Shown here: in pieces, positions 37,901 to 47,074 of the stretch | How positions within the stretch are numbered: the stretch's first letter is position 1 | How the letters are laid out: the number at the start of each line of letters is the position of its first letter | Assembly: GCF_017916325.1 (NCBI RefSeq) | Contig: NC_090144.1 | Coordinates: 172,501-236,500 of the forward strand | DNA length: 64,000 nucleotides | Reading direction: 5' to 3' | Origin: Leishmania martiniquensis | Taxonomy: Eukaryota > Euglenozoa > Kinetoplastea > Trypanosomatida > Trypanosomatidae | Program-made: the position numbers and the translations under genes | The notes under the pieces: generated by a model | What the model saw: the letters and a program-made list of their open reading frames with translations, nothing else | Database searches by the model: none | What the model was told of the DNA's origin: nothing

Positions 37901-39895
37901 TTTGTGCTGCAGCTGCTCGAGCTGTTCTTTCCCACCCGCCTTCCAGCGGCAGTCCACATCGCCATCGCAGAGGAGGAGTGGGTGTATCGCGGCACCACAG
38001 AGCACGTTGGCCCGCAGACGTTTCACGAGAAATTCTTCGCCTTCCCCCTCATTTTCTACCGCGACATCGCCACCGTGGCAGAGACGCACCTCGTCGAGTT
38101 CTGGACGCTCGTCCGGGTCTGCCTTGATGCGCAGAAGAGGGTGTATGGGAAGGCGGCGGCGATGAGCGCGGCAGAAAGCGTGCCATCATCGTCGTTCACA
38201 GGAAGGGGCGACCACGCACTGCAGCCCCCCAGTCTCTCCCTACTGGCACCGCTGACACACTTCACCGCAGACCAGCTAGATACACTGCTCTCGTACCCCC
38301 CGCCCCCATTTGACGCGGCCGTTTACGATCGGCACTGCTTGCTCCACCAAGCCCTCCGTGATGCTCCGGAAGTGCGTGCGGCCCCGCGCGACCATCAATA
38401 CGTCGTGGCACGCAGTGTGGTAGAGAGGCAGCAGAAGAGCCGTATGCAGGCTGCAGAGGGGACGACGATGCGGGGGAAACCTGCAAAGAATATGTCAGCG
38501 TCGCTGACAGCGTATCGGGCGCACCTCAGCTCCGCGGACGCGGCGCGTCGTGCCGACGTTGAGGCGGCCGCGCAGTGCGAGTGGGACTTACGTCAGCGCC
38601 GCCTACAGGCACAGGAGCACGAGGCGCTGCTCGAGCAGTCAGACTATTACCACGCGCGCCTCGGCCGTGTCCAATCGCGCGCCGCGACTGTGATTTCAGG
38701 CATTGAGAGCATCTGCAGCACGTGGGAACTGCACCGCACTGGCGTGTACGCCGCGCCAGGGGAGGACGAGAACGCCGACGTGCGGCCGCAGACGGAAGAG
38801 GGCATGGACGAGCTTCTCCTGGAGTACCTCGACGATGTGCCGCTCGACGTCTTCGACGCACAGGTGTCGCTGCGCGATTGCTACCTTCTGCACATCGGCC
38901 TCGAGCGAGAGCGGCGCAATAATGCCCTATCCTCAATAAAGCTACGTCCAGAGCCCGCCCGGCTGGTCCCCTTGGCGAAGGGCAGCCAAAGCGCTGCGGC
39001 GGTGTCCGCAGGCCCGGTGGCGCGAGCCACGCCATGTTCTAGAGATGTTTTGGAAGGCGAGGCGCAGCGGCACATCTCGGTGATGACAGGCGGCCTTGGC
39101 ACCATGCAGCGGTGCAACGCTGGGCTCACGGAGGCGAAGCCCTTGGTCGACGGCACCAGTGCTACGCCCCCTACCAAGACCGAAGCCGCAGTCATCTACG
39201 CGACGCAGGGGGGGCCGCGGACGTTGAGCATGATTCGGTGCCCGTCCCACGCGCGCCGCCGCGCGGAGAAGCGAGTCATGGGAGCAAGCATCAAGGCAAG
39301 CATGTCAGGAGGAAGCGGTAGGGTGAGTCGGCGATGTTGTGGCAAAGATGAGGATGCTGGGCTGGGGAGCTGCACAAGTCACTGCGGCACGCGCAACAAG
39401 TCCTTTTACTGTAAGGCTGCTGCAGTGCTACCACACCCGCTTGCGCGGCCAGCCACACGAGCCACATCGGGCGCGCCGCTTCTTCCTCTATCACCTCTGC
39501 CCCACCCACGCAACGACGGCGTGTTCATCCCCTTCGACTCGATCCGGGTAGAAGGCGTGCCTTCAAGCATGCAGCGCGATGCATCGTCACGGCCGAAGCG
39601 TCCGAAGCCGCTCACGTCTTCCATGGCCCTATCAGCCTCAGTGTTCGCGACAGCAGAGTTGTCGCCGCCCTTATGTGTGCACGTGGTCGAGGACATGATG
39701 CCTGTATCACCGGGTTGTCTTCCTCGGGCCTCGAGGCGAGACTCGACGGTGGGGCAGAACGCTAGCGCTGGCTCAACGCACCTGCCTTCAGCGTCGCTAC
39801 TCTATGCGCAGCGTCTTCGTGCGCAGCAACGTCGCCAGCAACAGTACAAGCGGCAGTTCAAAACCGCCGCAACAGAAGTAGCTGATCATTTCTAA
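34973..39895 (+). CDS. Large protein of unknown function (1640 residues)
   Basis: I do not recognise a named family. Most of the protein is Ser/Ala/Arg-rich and probably disordered, with islands that look folded. An N-terminal island spans about 185-310 (VLPWWKRILVDAAYRQRLMQ, then a helical acidic stretch). The best-folded part is about 940-1045, starting near VRQALRDIFDELPHDREGLL. There, helices surround a D-x-x-x-G-x-L-x-K EF-hand-like turn, followed by EEEWVYRGTTEHVGPQTFHE and FHEKFFAFPLIFYRDIATVA. This island, a helical module with an E-W motif and a later F...F..D, resembles helical domains of some axonemal proteins, but I cannot name it. A coiled-coil stretch lies at about 1180-1245 and another hydrophobic island at about 1265-1325 (EEGMDELLLEYLDDVPLDVF). 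No enzyme motif or membrane span is evident. Confidence 0.7.
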   Translation: MADDVSPPQPPLGLSTAECAKSARANLATDSSTGAADHAAATSTWHRRQRLRRSSPPPPLSSFALSAAEANLRTTANRVATAPFDRGVHCDVTLASPRRRAASSKPVAPPETASNDVKAAAEEVSFRTSSAVSPLSSSPRDAQEGDTTPLFCEDISSSGNLPPPRLPWGGCEHCDRPRPTAGVHVLPWWKRILVDAAYRQRLMQLSTEGYHEELRIVRETPGLLSSEEGMEVRRVWRERCWMEDVLEKAELRPSTIKAAGLQEVHGAACRMAAHFSPFAPYHMRVKGHASQQGHAPAPMMEEVDEIVPMSQHVVFRVGSDEIASHFSTKQPRSIIDASAVESVQRVALGAMPPVQHVREQQQQEYAVKQHLSSLRRFSRSTPYELKESLARDVAAGRTDVPMQTAITDAVMDEEHRPPRGAGARNTKRQCVSQDVYTFPPPQHSTAARQRQYDDMLPTSTAPTRWQLPPRKPQMPATPLWQRSRLPAGMWAVESALAHVARAEALLHASAVRDPLAVAKKTAIIKDVAEAPTRHEGPCSATGAVASSAATATDGEQHRDSIRRQEAAMACVDGTENLYGLQYVWCAPLPPCGFIRVSPDPRVAMWPDSDEERDEGLLGTIETNGSAQGRHLHARSRRGIEEGGGPVITDVSVDVSQHRGHQAQMRRLARCVNHRTHKLRWLHSIGRHRVCYNDLALSDSNGSLADTDSASSSSSSVEHSSATGSVARNSDAATKGEKASGKTMSLAVPPTSARRSHRRHRRPSNPSRAARPVYDGALNINIYAEVVESRRRTVAATKKHSTDGASPPREACQGQPGQAGDAARATRRFLGCYRQSRLLIHFKLYCRALYEEERVRSGGPGTHVIGRAGGSAPEYTPSTEGPLAWVPVIPHPVLKLQERAPSLRKPHARRVPVASTMSGCRCWEGLYPGPCADLAAPAHQAWRQLRQSSLVRQALRDIFDELPHDREGLLNKRSFVLFVLQLLELFFPTRLPAAVHIAIAEEEWVYRGTTEHVGPQTFHEKFFAFPLIFYRDIATVAETHLVEFWTLVRVCLDAQKRVYGKAAAMSAAESVPSSSFTGRGDHALQPPSLSLLAPLTHFTADQLDTLLSYPPPPFDAAVYDRHCLLHQALRDAPEVRAAPRDHQYVVARSVVERQQKSRMQAAEGTTMRGKPAKNMSASLTAYRAHLSSADAARRADVEAAAQCEWDLRQRRLQAQEHEALLEQSDYYHARLGRVQSRAATVISGIESICSTWELHRTGVYAAPGEDENADVRPQTEEGMDELLLEYLDDVPLDVFDAQVSLRDCYLLHIGLERERRNNALSSIKLRPEPARLVPLAKGSQSAAAVSAGPVARATPCSRDVLEGEAQRHISVMTGGLGTMQRCNAGLTEAKPLVDGTSATPPTKTEAAVIYATQGGPRTLSMIRCPSHARRRAEKRVMGASIKASMSGGSGRVSRRCCGKDEDAGLGSCTSHCGTRNKSFYCKAAAVLPHPLARPATRATSGAPLLPLSPLPHPRNDGVFIPFDSIRVEGVPSSMQRDASSRPKRPKPLTSSMALSASVFATAELSPPLCVHVVEDMMPVSPGCLPRASRRDSTVGQNASAGSTHLPSASLLYAQRLRAQQRRQQQYKRQFKTAATEVADHF

Positions 39896-40083
39896 ATCTA
39901 GGAGAACGCGAGTGGGGGAGGGGAAGGAAGCGTGCACACAGACACACAGGCACAGGCGTGCACAGAAAGAGAGGTCATGAAATCGGCCTCCCGTTCCTCT
40001 AAAGAAGCCCTGCTGCTCGAAGGTTGTAGTGCACCCACCTCATACCTCCCCTTTACCTCTTCTCTACCGCGCGCATGCCCAAC

Positions 40084-40098
40084 TATATATATATATAT
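40084..40098. repeat. TA dinucleotide tract
   Basis: A short (TA)n run is followed by TGT-rich sequence about 190 nt after the stop of the 1640-residue gene. Confidence 0.8.
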
Positions 40099-40460
40099 GT
40101 CTGTGTATGTATAAGGTATGCTTAACGGCGCCTACGCATGTATATTACCCTTCATGAGTTGTTCTCGCTGCTCCGCTCCCTCTCTCTTTCTCGGGTTATA
40201 TCTGTCGATGTGAAGGTGCACCGCGCACCAAAAAAACAGAAAAAAAAAGAGATGCACTGCAAACGCTCCCTCCCCCCTGCTCTTCTCTCAAGCGGAAGTG
40301 CGAGCGGGGTCCTGGTAAAGGTCTAAAGCCCCCGCTCAATGCCCTCGCATCGAGCATCGCCCACACCGAGATGGGCGGGCAGGTCGACTTGCTCTTCTTC
40401 TTTCGGCAACGACGAGAAGAGAACATCATCGTGGCAACTGATGCAGCCCTCCAATAGGGT

Positions 40461-40498
40461 CCCGCTCACCTCCTCCCTTCCTCTTCTCCTCTCGCTAG
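40461..40498 (+). promoter_or_regulatory. Candidate trans-splice acceptor for FCP1/TIM50-like gene
   Basis: A strong C/T tract (40461-40496) ends in CGCTAG, with AG at 40497-40498, about 265 nt upstream of ATG 40763. Confidence 0.55.
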
Positions 40499-40762
40499 GA
40501 ACGGGCCTCAGGGAGCAAACGACGCCGAAAGGGTGTTGCTGCAGCACTTTTCATGTGAGTATGTGTGTGTGGGGGTGGGAGGTCGAGTGGGTCTGCGTAT
40601 GGGTATCCATTCAGCGTCGCACGCAACACCGGCAGTGGTCAGTGTCTTGGAGGGCCAAAAGTGACGGAAGAGAGCGTGAGTCAACCAACTGCCTTCACCA
40701 TCGCGGGGCGGGGGGGGAAGTGATCGCCTCCCCTTAGCGCGCCGTTGCTGGCACGTAAGCCG

Positions 40763-42004
40763 ATGTCCTCAGCCATCACTTCGGTAGGGAACCGGCAGGT
40801 CATACAATTGTCAAGCCGACTGACTGTTGGCATACGCCTGCAGGGCACCATCGGCTTCGTCGATCCTGTCCATCCGTATGTCGTTAAGCCTCGTCCTTAC
40901 GCGGCTTACTTGGCCACGACGCTGCGGCGCTTGCGGTGCACTGTGGCGCTGTTTGTGCCGACGAACGCGGGGCACGACCTGGAGATGATGAACACATTCC
41001 ACCGTCGAGACTTTCCCGTTCCGTTCCGCTACGTGAACGACCACTCGAAGATCATCGGCGCTGGCTCAGGACGTGGCAACCGCAAGAGAGGCTTGGCGCC
41101 GAACAACTACACAGAGTACCTGCGCATCATGGCGAACGAGGTGTGCGGCACAGGACAAGACACAAGCCGCATCCTCTTTATCGACTCCGAGGTGAATTAC
41201 CGTTTCACTCCTGTGCAGACGATCGTCCTTGACGCATACGAGCCTTTGACGCGGCGGCAGCAACGGGAACTGGCCAAACATCAGTACAGTAACCCGTTTG
41301 GCAGCTCCTCGTCTCCACATGCACGGCGCTATGTGGCCGCTGCGGCGAGGGCGACGAAGACGACTATTCGGCACCGCGCCGTGGCGCATGCGCAGCAGTT
41401 GCAGGATGAAGTGGGCAGACATCAGAGGCACACAGACTTCCTGATAGCGGAGCAGGCTGGAGCTCCGCTGCCACCGGAGATGCGCGATGGAGTAGAGGAC
41501 ATCTATGGGGGCGACATCTGCCGCTTCCCACAAGGGCGTTCACCATGCTCCTCCCCATCCTCGTCACCATTTCCGCAGCGCAGGGATGGCACGCGCGGTC
41601 ATGCTGTGAGGCAGCCATCGACGCCTGGCCGGTTCGCAGCACTGGAAGCCACGAGCGACCCGACAGCCTCTGGCAGGAGTCAGGGCATCGAGGCGGAACG
41701 TACGAGCACCATTTCCAACGCCGTCGCCATGAACATAGAGGACTACAGCCTCGTCGCGCTGGCGGAGATGATTGCGGAGATGTCGGCCAGTGACACGAGC
41801 GTTGCCGAGTACATCAAGACTGAGCCGCTGATCGAAAAGGTGGAGGTGCCCTTCCATGGCAAGGCCAACTACCTGGCCACTGACAACTGCGACCACATCG
41901 ACCTGCTCAACTGGGACGAAATCCACGTAATGGAGACGGCACGCGGCTCGGGAATACCGGAGACCGTGGTGGAGACGGAGGACCACAAAGACTTCTTTCA
42001 GTGA
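40763..42004 (+). CDS. FCP1/TIM50-like HAD-fold protein, catalytic Asp motif absent
   Basis: The protein has 413 residues, starting at ATG 40763; the frame runs six codons upstream to a TTG. Residues about 25-160 fit the FCP1/NIF/TIM50 domain. YVVKPRPYAAYLATTLRRL (Lys42) matches the K-R-P-x-x-x-x-F-L motif, CTVALFVPTN matches the strand that normally ends in W/F-T, and TSRILFIDSEVNY (Asp141) matches the V-I-V-D-N/D strand. The N-terminal D-x-D-x-T nucleophile motif is missing, so phosphatase activity is unlikely. TIM50 of the mitochondrial import machinery is a similar inactive relative. A charged linker (about 170-320) leads to a C-terminal segment (VALAEMIAEMSASDTSVAEY) that also recalls the TIM50 tail. 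No clear transmembrane helix or mitochondrial presequence is seen. A TIM50-type or other adaptor role is possible. Confidence 0.5.
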   Translation: MSSAITSVGNRQVIQLSSRLTVGIRLQGTIGFVDPVHPYVVKPRPYAAYLATTLRRLRCTVALFVPTNAGHDLEMMNTFHRRDFPVPFRYVNDHSKIIGAGSGRGNRKRGLAPNNYTEYLRIMANEVCGTGQDTSRILFIDSEVNYRFTPVQTIVLDAYEPLTRRQQRELAKHQYSNPFGSSSSPHARRYVAAAARATKTTIRHRAVAHAQQLQDEVGRHQRHTDFLIAEQAGAPLPPEMRDGVEDIYGGDICRFPQGRSPCSSPSSSPFPQRRDGTRGHAVRQPSTPGRFAALEATSDPTASGRSQGIEAERTSTISNAVAMNIEDYSLVALAEMIAEMSASDTSVAEYIKTEPLIEKVEVPFHGKANYLATDNCDHIDLLNWDEIHVMETARGSGIPETVVETEDHKDFFQ

Positions 42005-42759
42005 GGGAGAGGGGGGAGGGGGGGAACGGTGGAACGGCTGCTCGGTCGTGCGCGTATGTCTGTTTACCTGTCCCTCAGGTATGCGAGCTGCGTGTGGAGC
42101 GTTGCCCTCTCCTCCCCTCTTCTTTGGTGCTCTTTCCTGTCACCTGTGTGCCTGCCTGTCCGGGGGCGGAGGAGGGAGAAGGCGAGGGGGTCGCTTCTTT
42201 TTCTCTGCTCGTGCCCCCGCGCGCATCCCACTCCCTGCGACGGTCACCACTCGCAGAGGCTCTCCTCACCTCCGCCGCCTCGCACACACACACACACCTC
42301 CTCCTCTCCTCACTCGGGGCGAAAGCGACCGTCTGCACATCAAAGAGCGCCGCCAACCCTTCCCTCGCCCGCCCGCCTCTCGCTCGACTCACCTCGCCCG
42401 AACCGACGCGATCGGCTCGGTCGCAAGAGCGACCGAGAGAGAGAGAGGGATGGAGGCACATGCAGAGGCGGAAGGGACGATGACGTCCTTTCTCTCCTCG
42501 TCCGCTGCCTCACATCCATCTCCGCTTCCGGTAAGGTCAGATGGTGTCAGCTCCTGCCACTTTCCATGACGAGCGCCACTTTCCCTATCCTTCGCCACCT
42601 TTCCCTTCCCTCTCGCCGGACTCGCCTCACACACCACACGAAACAGCCAAACGAGAAAAAAGGGTCATCAGAGAACGGCATCATTCAAGGCACCTCCTCC
42701 CCTCTTTCCCCTCCCCTCTTTCCTTTCCTCTTCCGCTCTCACCCGTACGACGGCGCCAG
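42005..42759. other. Intergenic region upstream of 772-residue gene
   Basis: A 755-bp spacer, very C/T-rich throughout, with a CA tract at 42282-42297 and a GA repeat near 42435-42447. Three overlapping open frames cover it but translate to Ser/Arg/Pro-rich sequence without motifs. Confidence 0.6.
42578..42646 (+). promoter_or_regulatory. Candidate trans-splice acceptor for 772-residue gene
   Basis: A C/T-rich tract (42578-42617) is followed by the first clear AG at 42645-42646, 114 nt before ATG 42760. A second tract (about 42688-42744) abuts an AG at 42758-42759, but this touches the ATG and would leave no 5' UTR. Confidence 0.4.
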
Positions 42760-45078
42760 ATGAGCGCAGCCGTTCAAACGCTGGCCACGGTCATGGCGAC
42801 CGACATGAACCACTATGCTGGCGACCCGACGCTGTTGACCGCGAGCGTGGCTAGCAGCCGTGTAGAGCAGCTCCTGCAATCACCGCGCTCCGACCAGCTC
42901 ACAGCTCGCGTCGCCATCCACGCGCAGCTGCGCGAGGCCTTCAAGAGCGCGGATGTTCAACAGCGACTCACGCCCTTCCTCAACGACGGAGAAGACATGC
43001 AGATGTACGCACACGATGCCAAGGCGCGCGCCCGCTTCTTCTCCCAGAAGCAGCAGGAGCTGCAGCACGACATCCTGCAGAGTGAGGAGCAGCGGCGGTT
43101 GAAGAAGGCGCACGGTGAGCTTGCCGCGTGGGAGCGCGAGAACGCCGTGCTACTGCGCCACCAGATGTTCATGACATACATGCCATCGCAGGCGCTGCTG
43201 CTGGAGAGCGCGGCAACCGTTGCCCTCTACCGCCAGTACGCCACCCTAGAGGAGGGTCAGTACACGAGCGACAGCAGCGACGGAGAGGTGCCCGCAATGC
43301 TGAAGAGGATGGGCGGTAAGGCCTACTTCACGCAGTCGGAGCAGCCGTTCGAGGTGGACACGCACAACAAAATGTTCAGCCAGCAGGTGCTGCAGAACAA
43401 GCGTGTCGAGTACGAGCAGATGCGTGAGAAGGTGGCGCAGCTGCGCCAGGCACTGGAGGAGTGCCCGCCAGTGAAGCGGCTGGAGGCGTTTGTACAGCTG
43501 CGCAACGACATCTTCGCCGAGTACGGCATCGACCGCCTTGCCTCTCTGTGCAGCCGCAAGGACAAGGAAATGGGCAATCCGAACGAGGGCGGAGTAGACG
43601 CCAGTCTGCAGTCCCTGCCTGCCGACAGCGAGTACGTCTCATCCAGCCGCGTGGCACAGTACTCATTGCCGAAGATCGTGGACGCGGCCTACAAGAACTA
43701 CCTCAACATTCTCTCGATGGACGACTGGGATGCCATGATGAAGCACACGAACAACAGCGATGCGCGGGAACTGATGGAGAAGATCAAGCCCATTAAGGAC
43801 AAGGAGACGTTCCGCTATTGGTTCTTGGCCTGCATCACGGCGGATGTGCCGCAGATGGGGCCCAACAAGATTGTCGGCCAGAAGCTGACAACAATGGAGG
43901 ATTACAAAAAGTTTTGGGTGCCACAGAAGTCCAGCTACGTCCCGTCGCTCACCTCCAACCGCAGCGCCTTTGGCAGCAAAGTCGCGGACCGCCGTGGTCT
44001 GCCGCACTTCCTCGTATTGGCTCCCGCCACGTACCGCTACCGCGAGAACAACGACCCGAACGCCGTCAAAACGGGCACCATTGACCTCATGGTCTACGAC
44101 GCGACAAACGAAAAGGTGCTGCTGATGCTCACGAACTCGTCGGATGAGCGTCGCCCGCGTGGCGCCTTTCTAAATGCGCAGGAGGAGCGCTACCGCTTCG
44201 CCGCCGTCGTACGCTCGGCGATCACCTACGAGAATCAGTATCACGGCTTTGTGTGCGAGGGAACGGTGGCGGAGTACTTCTTCGATGCACAGGAGGGGCC
44301 GGAGGAGAACTACTACTGCGTCATGGCGCCGCATCGCGTGTACAACAAGCAGCCGACGAAGGTCGAGGTGCCGATGAAAGCCTTCCGCCCCTTCACGTCC
44401 TGCCCGCCGCGCTACTTCATGCTCGGCTCGAACTGGGGTGTGAGTGCTGGCACAAGCCGCAACCCGTACCCGGCCAGCTACGCGCACGTGGAGCTGAACG
44501 AGAACGCCATCAGCCTCAGCAACATCGTCCCGGACGGCTTCATCTCGAGCAAGGTTCTGCCGCAGCTGCTGAGCCGTGCTGAGGGCATGCAGAAGCTCGA
44601 GGAGGAGAAGAAACTCCAGCAGCAGGCGGAGGCGGGAAAGACGCAGCTGTCTCCGCGCTCTGTCTCCCGTACCCCGCGCGGTGGCGCTGGAACGCCGCAC
44701 CACTCCACCACCGCCCTTTCCCCCGAAAGCGCCGCCGTTGACATCCTTGCGCGAGAGAGTATGCGCGGTCCGGGCGAGGAGGAGGATCCGCTGAGCCCCA
44801 TCGTCCCGAACGAAGTTTTGCACACGGTGCGTGACCATCTATTGAAGCAGCGGCGCTCGTGGCAGAGCCCCACCTACGTCCAGCTCCGCGCACGCGACGC
44901 CGAACTCAGGCAACTGCCGGCTGTCAAGGATGGCAACTTGCGCACCCCGCTGAACGTCTTCAGCGACCTCATGAAGGAGAAGCACGGCGAAGACGTCCCG
45001 CCGGCGTCAACGCCGAGTAGTGCGCGTCGCAGCAACGGCTCGCCTTCAAGCCGGATCGCCAATGCTGCGTGGAACTGA
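42760..45078 (+). CDS. Conserved-looking protein of unknown function (772 residues)
   Basis: This 772-residue protein is unusual here for having few low-complexity insertions over residues 1-590, which suggests a folded, constrained protein. Residues about 20-190 are helical with coiled-coil stretches (FFSQKQQELQHDILQSEEQR). A second helical block (195-260) precedes a mixed domain at about 290-590. That domain has repeated aromatic and Pro motifs (FWVPQKSSYVPSLTSNRSAF, LVLAPATYRYRENND) and predicted strands (DLMVYDATNEKVLLMLTNSS), ending in YFMLGSNWGVSAGTSRNPYP. I do not recognise the family. The tail (about 610-772) is Ser/Pro-rich and disordered. No signal peptide, membrane span or catalytic motif is visible. 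The ATG at 42760 is the first after the polypyrimidine region. Confidence 0.75.
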   Translation: MSAAVQTLATVMATDMNHYAGDPTLLTASVASSRVEQLLQSPRSDQLTARVAIHAQLREAFKSADVQQRLTPFLNDGEDMQMYAHDAKARARFFSQKQQELQHDILQSEEQRRLKKAHGELAAWERENAVLLRHQMFMTYMPSQALLLESAATVALYRQYATLEEGQYTSDSSDGEVPAMLKRMGGKAYFTQSEQPFEVDTHNKMFSQQVLQNKRVEYEQMREKVAQLRQALEECPPVKRLEAFVQLRNDIFAEYGIDRLASLCSRKDKEMGNPNEGGVDASLQSLPADSEYVSSSRVAQYSLPKIVDAAYKNYLNILSMDDWDAMMKHTNNSDARELMEKIKPIKDKETFRYWFLACITADVPQMGPNKIVGQKLTTMEDYKKFWVPQKSSYVPSLTSNRSAFGSKVADRRGLPHFLVLAPATYRYRENNDPNAVKTGTIDLMVYDATNEKVLLMLTNSSDERRPRGAFLNAQEERYRFAAVVRSAITYENQYHGFVCEGTVAEYFFDAQEGPEENYYCVMAPHRVYNKQPTKVEVPMKAFRPFTSCPPRYFMLGSNWGVSAGTSRNPYPASYAHVELNENAISLSNIVPDGFISSKVLPQLLSRAEGMQKLEEEKKLQQQAEAGKTQLSPRSVSRTPRGGAGTPHHSTTALSPESAAVDILARESMRGPGEEEDPLSPIVPNEVLHTVRDHLLKQRRSWQSPTYVQLRARDAELRQLPAVKDGNLRTPLNVFSDLMKEKHGEDVPPASTPSSARRSNGSPSSRIANAAWN

Positions 45079-45763
45079 AGACGAAAGGAACGGCAAGGAA
45101 CAGGTAGATGAGGTCCAGGCGAGTCCAGTGAGCGCGTGCCGTAACGTCACCTTGGCACGCAACAAGGTAGCGCGAGAGAGGTGGGGAGAGAGAGAGACGA
45201 CGCAGAGTGAGAAAGTAGTCTTGCGGAAGCTGCATCTCTGCACGCCACACCCATCGCATGACGGCCTCCCTTTGCTTATTGTCGTCGCCCCCGCTCCCTC
45301 CGTCGCGAGTGCCCTCTACTGCTGCGTTGTCCCTCTGTCTGTCCTCCTCTCTTCCACTCTCTTACAGTGTTTGTGTGTGTGTGTGTGAGTGAGTGATGTG
45401 TGACGTGTCCTCACCTCTCTTGACGTCGCAGTGTTCTTCTCATCTTCCACCCCCTTCTCTCCCTTCCCTCCCTCTCTCGCATGTGCGTGGCATAGTTCTT
45501 TTCTGTTTGTCCCCCCCCTCCCCTTCCCCCCGTCTCCTCTCTCCTCCTTCCCCTCTCTCTTCGTTCCGTGAACTGACGCCGTTGTTGGATGGCACCGGCC
45601 CCGTGTCTGCGTGTCGACGCGTCTGCGGCTCGCTGTCGAATGGATGTCCGTACGATCACACACGCGGGCGGGACACGCAGAGGTGCTCTATGCTTTTTCT
45701 TTGTGTTTCTGTTCACTCGGCGTCGTCTCCCACCGTTGCCGTTCGCTTTCCCCGCTCGCCCAG

Positions 45764-46217
45764 TCATGCCAACGCGTCCACCTCTCTGACACAGCATCAC
45801 ACGAGTCGAATGCCCCCCCAGCCCAGCCACGCAGGCCCCATCGCCCGGTGCGAAGCGGCCGCAGGCACGCGTGATCAGCAGCGCGCCGACGCAGCTCAGC
45901 TGAGCGCGGCCACTGCCTCAAACCTCACTCCGTGGGTGGGTGAGGGTGGTAGCTCGGGCCCCCCTTCCCTTCCCCCCCTCCCCACCACAGACGCACACGC
46001 ACACTGCCCATGCCGCAGATGGCGCAGATGTGCTCACAGTCGCAGGTCGCTCCGGCGCAGCGCCATGCAGGCCATGACCGCCGGCATCCGTAGAGATACA
46101 TCGCTTCGCATTCGCACGACGCCGCGGGCACTCGGCCACGCCAGCGCTAAGGGCGGCTCGGCCTTGGCGGAGGGGGGGAAGGGGTGGTGGTGGTGGTGGG
46201 GGACTGCTTTAGCGTCT
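45764..46217 (-). mobile_element. SIDER-like retroposon, copy B (reverse)
   Basis: On the minus strand this copy runs from about GACGCTAAAGCAGTCCCCCA (46217 side) to GGTGGACGCGTTGGCATGA (45764 side). It is nearly identical to copies C and D over that span, except that it keeps an extra 83 bp (45826-45908). The first ~75 bp of C and D, beginning CCCCTGATGGTGCTTCGGGG, are not recognisable here. It lies antisense in the spacer downstream of the 772-residue gene. Confidence 0.75.
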
Positions 46218-47056
46218 CCTCTCCTCGGCCCACAGCGGATTCTCAGCAAGTGAAAAAAAAAAGAGCCGCATATCTGTCGTTATGCTCGCGTCTGTCTGTG
46301 CGTATGTGTGTGTGTATGTTTGTGTGCGCCCCTACGCGCGAGCTCTCGTGTCTCGGTCACATCTCACTCTCCCGTACGCATCGCCCGGTTTCTTACGCCT
46401 CTGTACTGCTCAGTCCTCCGCCTTCCCCACCACACACACACACACAGAGGTAACGGTGCAGGAGGCCATCGCGGCCAAAGATGTCGTGAGGGTCTCAGCG
46501 ATGATCTTAGCGTTTTACTGCGGTGGCAGTGGTTCTTCCTTCCATAACCCTTCCTGTGTCTGCGTGTGTGTGTATGTGTGCCTTTTTATTTTCGGTGCGC
46601 GTTTCCCTCACAACCTGCTTCTTCGGTGCACCTCCCACTTACCCCCACCCCGTCTTCACAGCATCACCTGTGACCTTTGAACGATCACGCTGTCGAGGAG
46701 GCGGGGAAATTTCGTAGATGAAAGTTTGTGTCTTGTGCCGACGATATTCATCTGTGCGCTGCTGTACGGCATTGCCCAAAAGTCGCTGCTGCATTAGAGA
46801 CCGAAACAAAAGTCGGAGGCAAAGAATATTTGAATGCAAATTTTTTTAACGTTTACGCGAGCAGTTCGCCTCTCTTTCTCTCCCTCTGTGTGTGTGTGTG
46901 TCTGCGTGCGAGTGGGATGTTGAGGGGGTGAGAGAGAGAGCATACAGCAGCACACGCGGAAAGAAAAACAAATGAGTGGCGGAGCTGCAGTGAACGCAGG
47001 CGCGCCGTCATGTGGCGTCTGAAAAAATGCGTACGCGTCGGCGTTTCTTTAGCATT

Positions 47057-47074
47057 TGTGTGTGTGTGTGTGTG
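47057..47074. repeat. GT dinucleotide tract
   Basis: A (GT)8-9 tract is followed by GGTGATGGTGATGGT triplets in the spacer upstream of the LRR gene. Confidence 0.8.

Larger units (their letters stand above)
39896..40762. other. Intergenic region 1640-residue gene to FCP1/TIM50-like gene
   Basis: An 867-bp spacer with no supportable gene. It holds a TA tract at 40084-40098, an A-rich stretch near 40230-40250 and C/T-rich runs. Confidence 0.6.

Noticed and set aside
45393..46253. 286-codon + strand open frame
   Set aside because: Its second half is the antisense of the dispersed repeat, and equivalent peptides appear wherever the repeat occurs. The first half is UTR-like Ser/Pro sequence.
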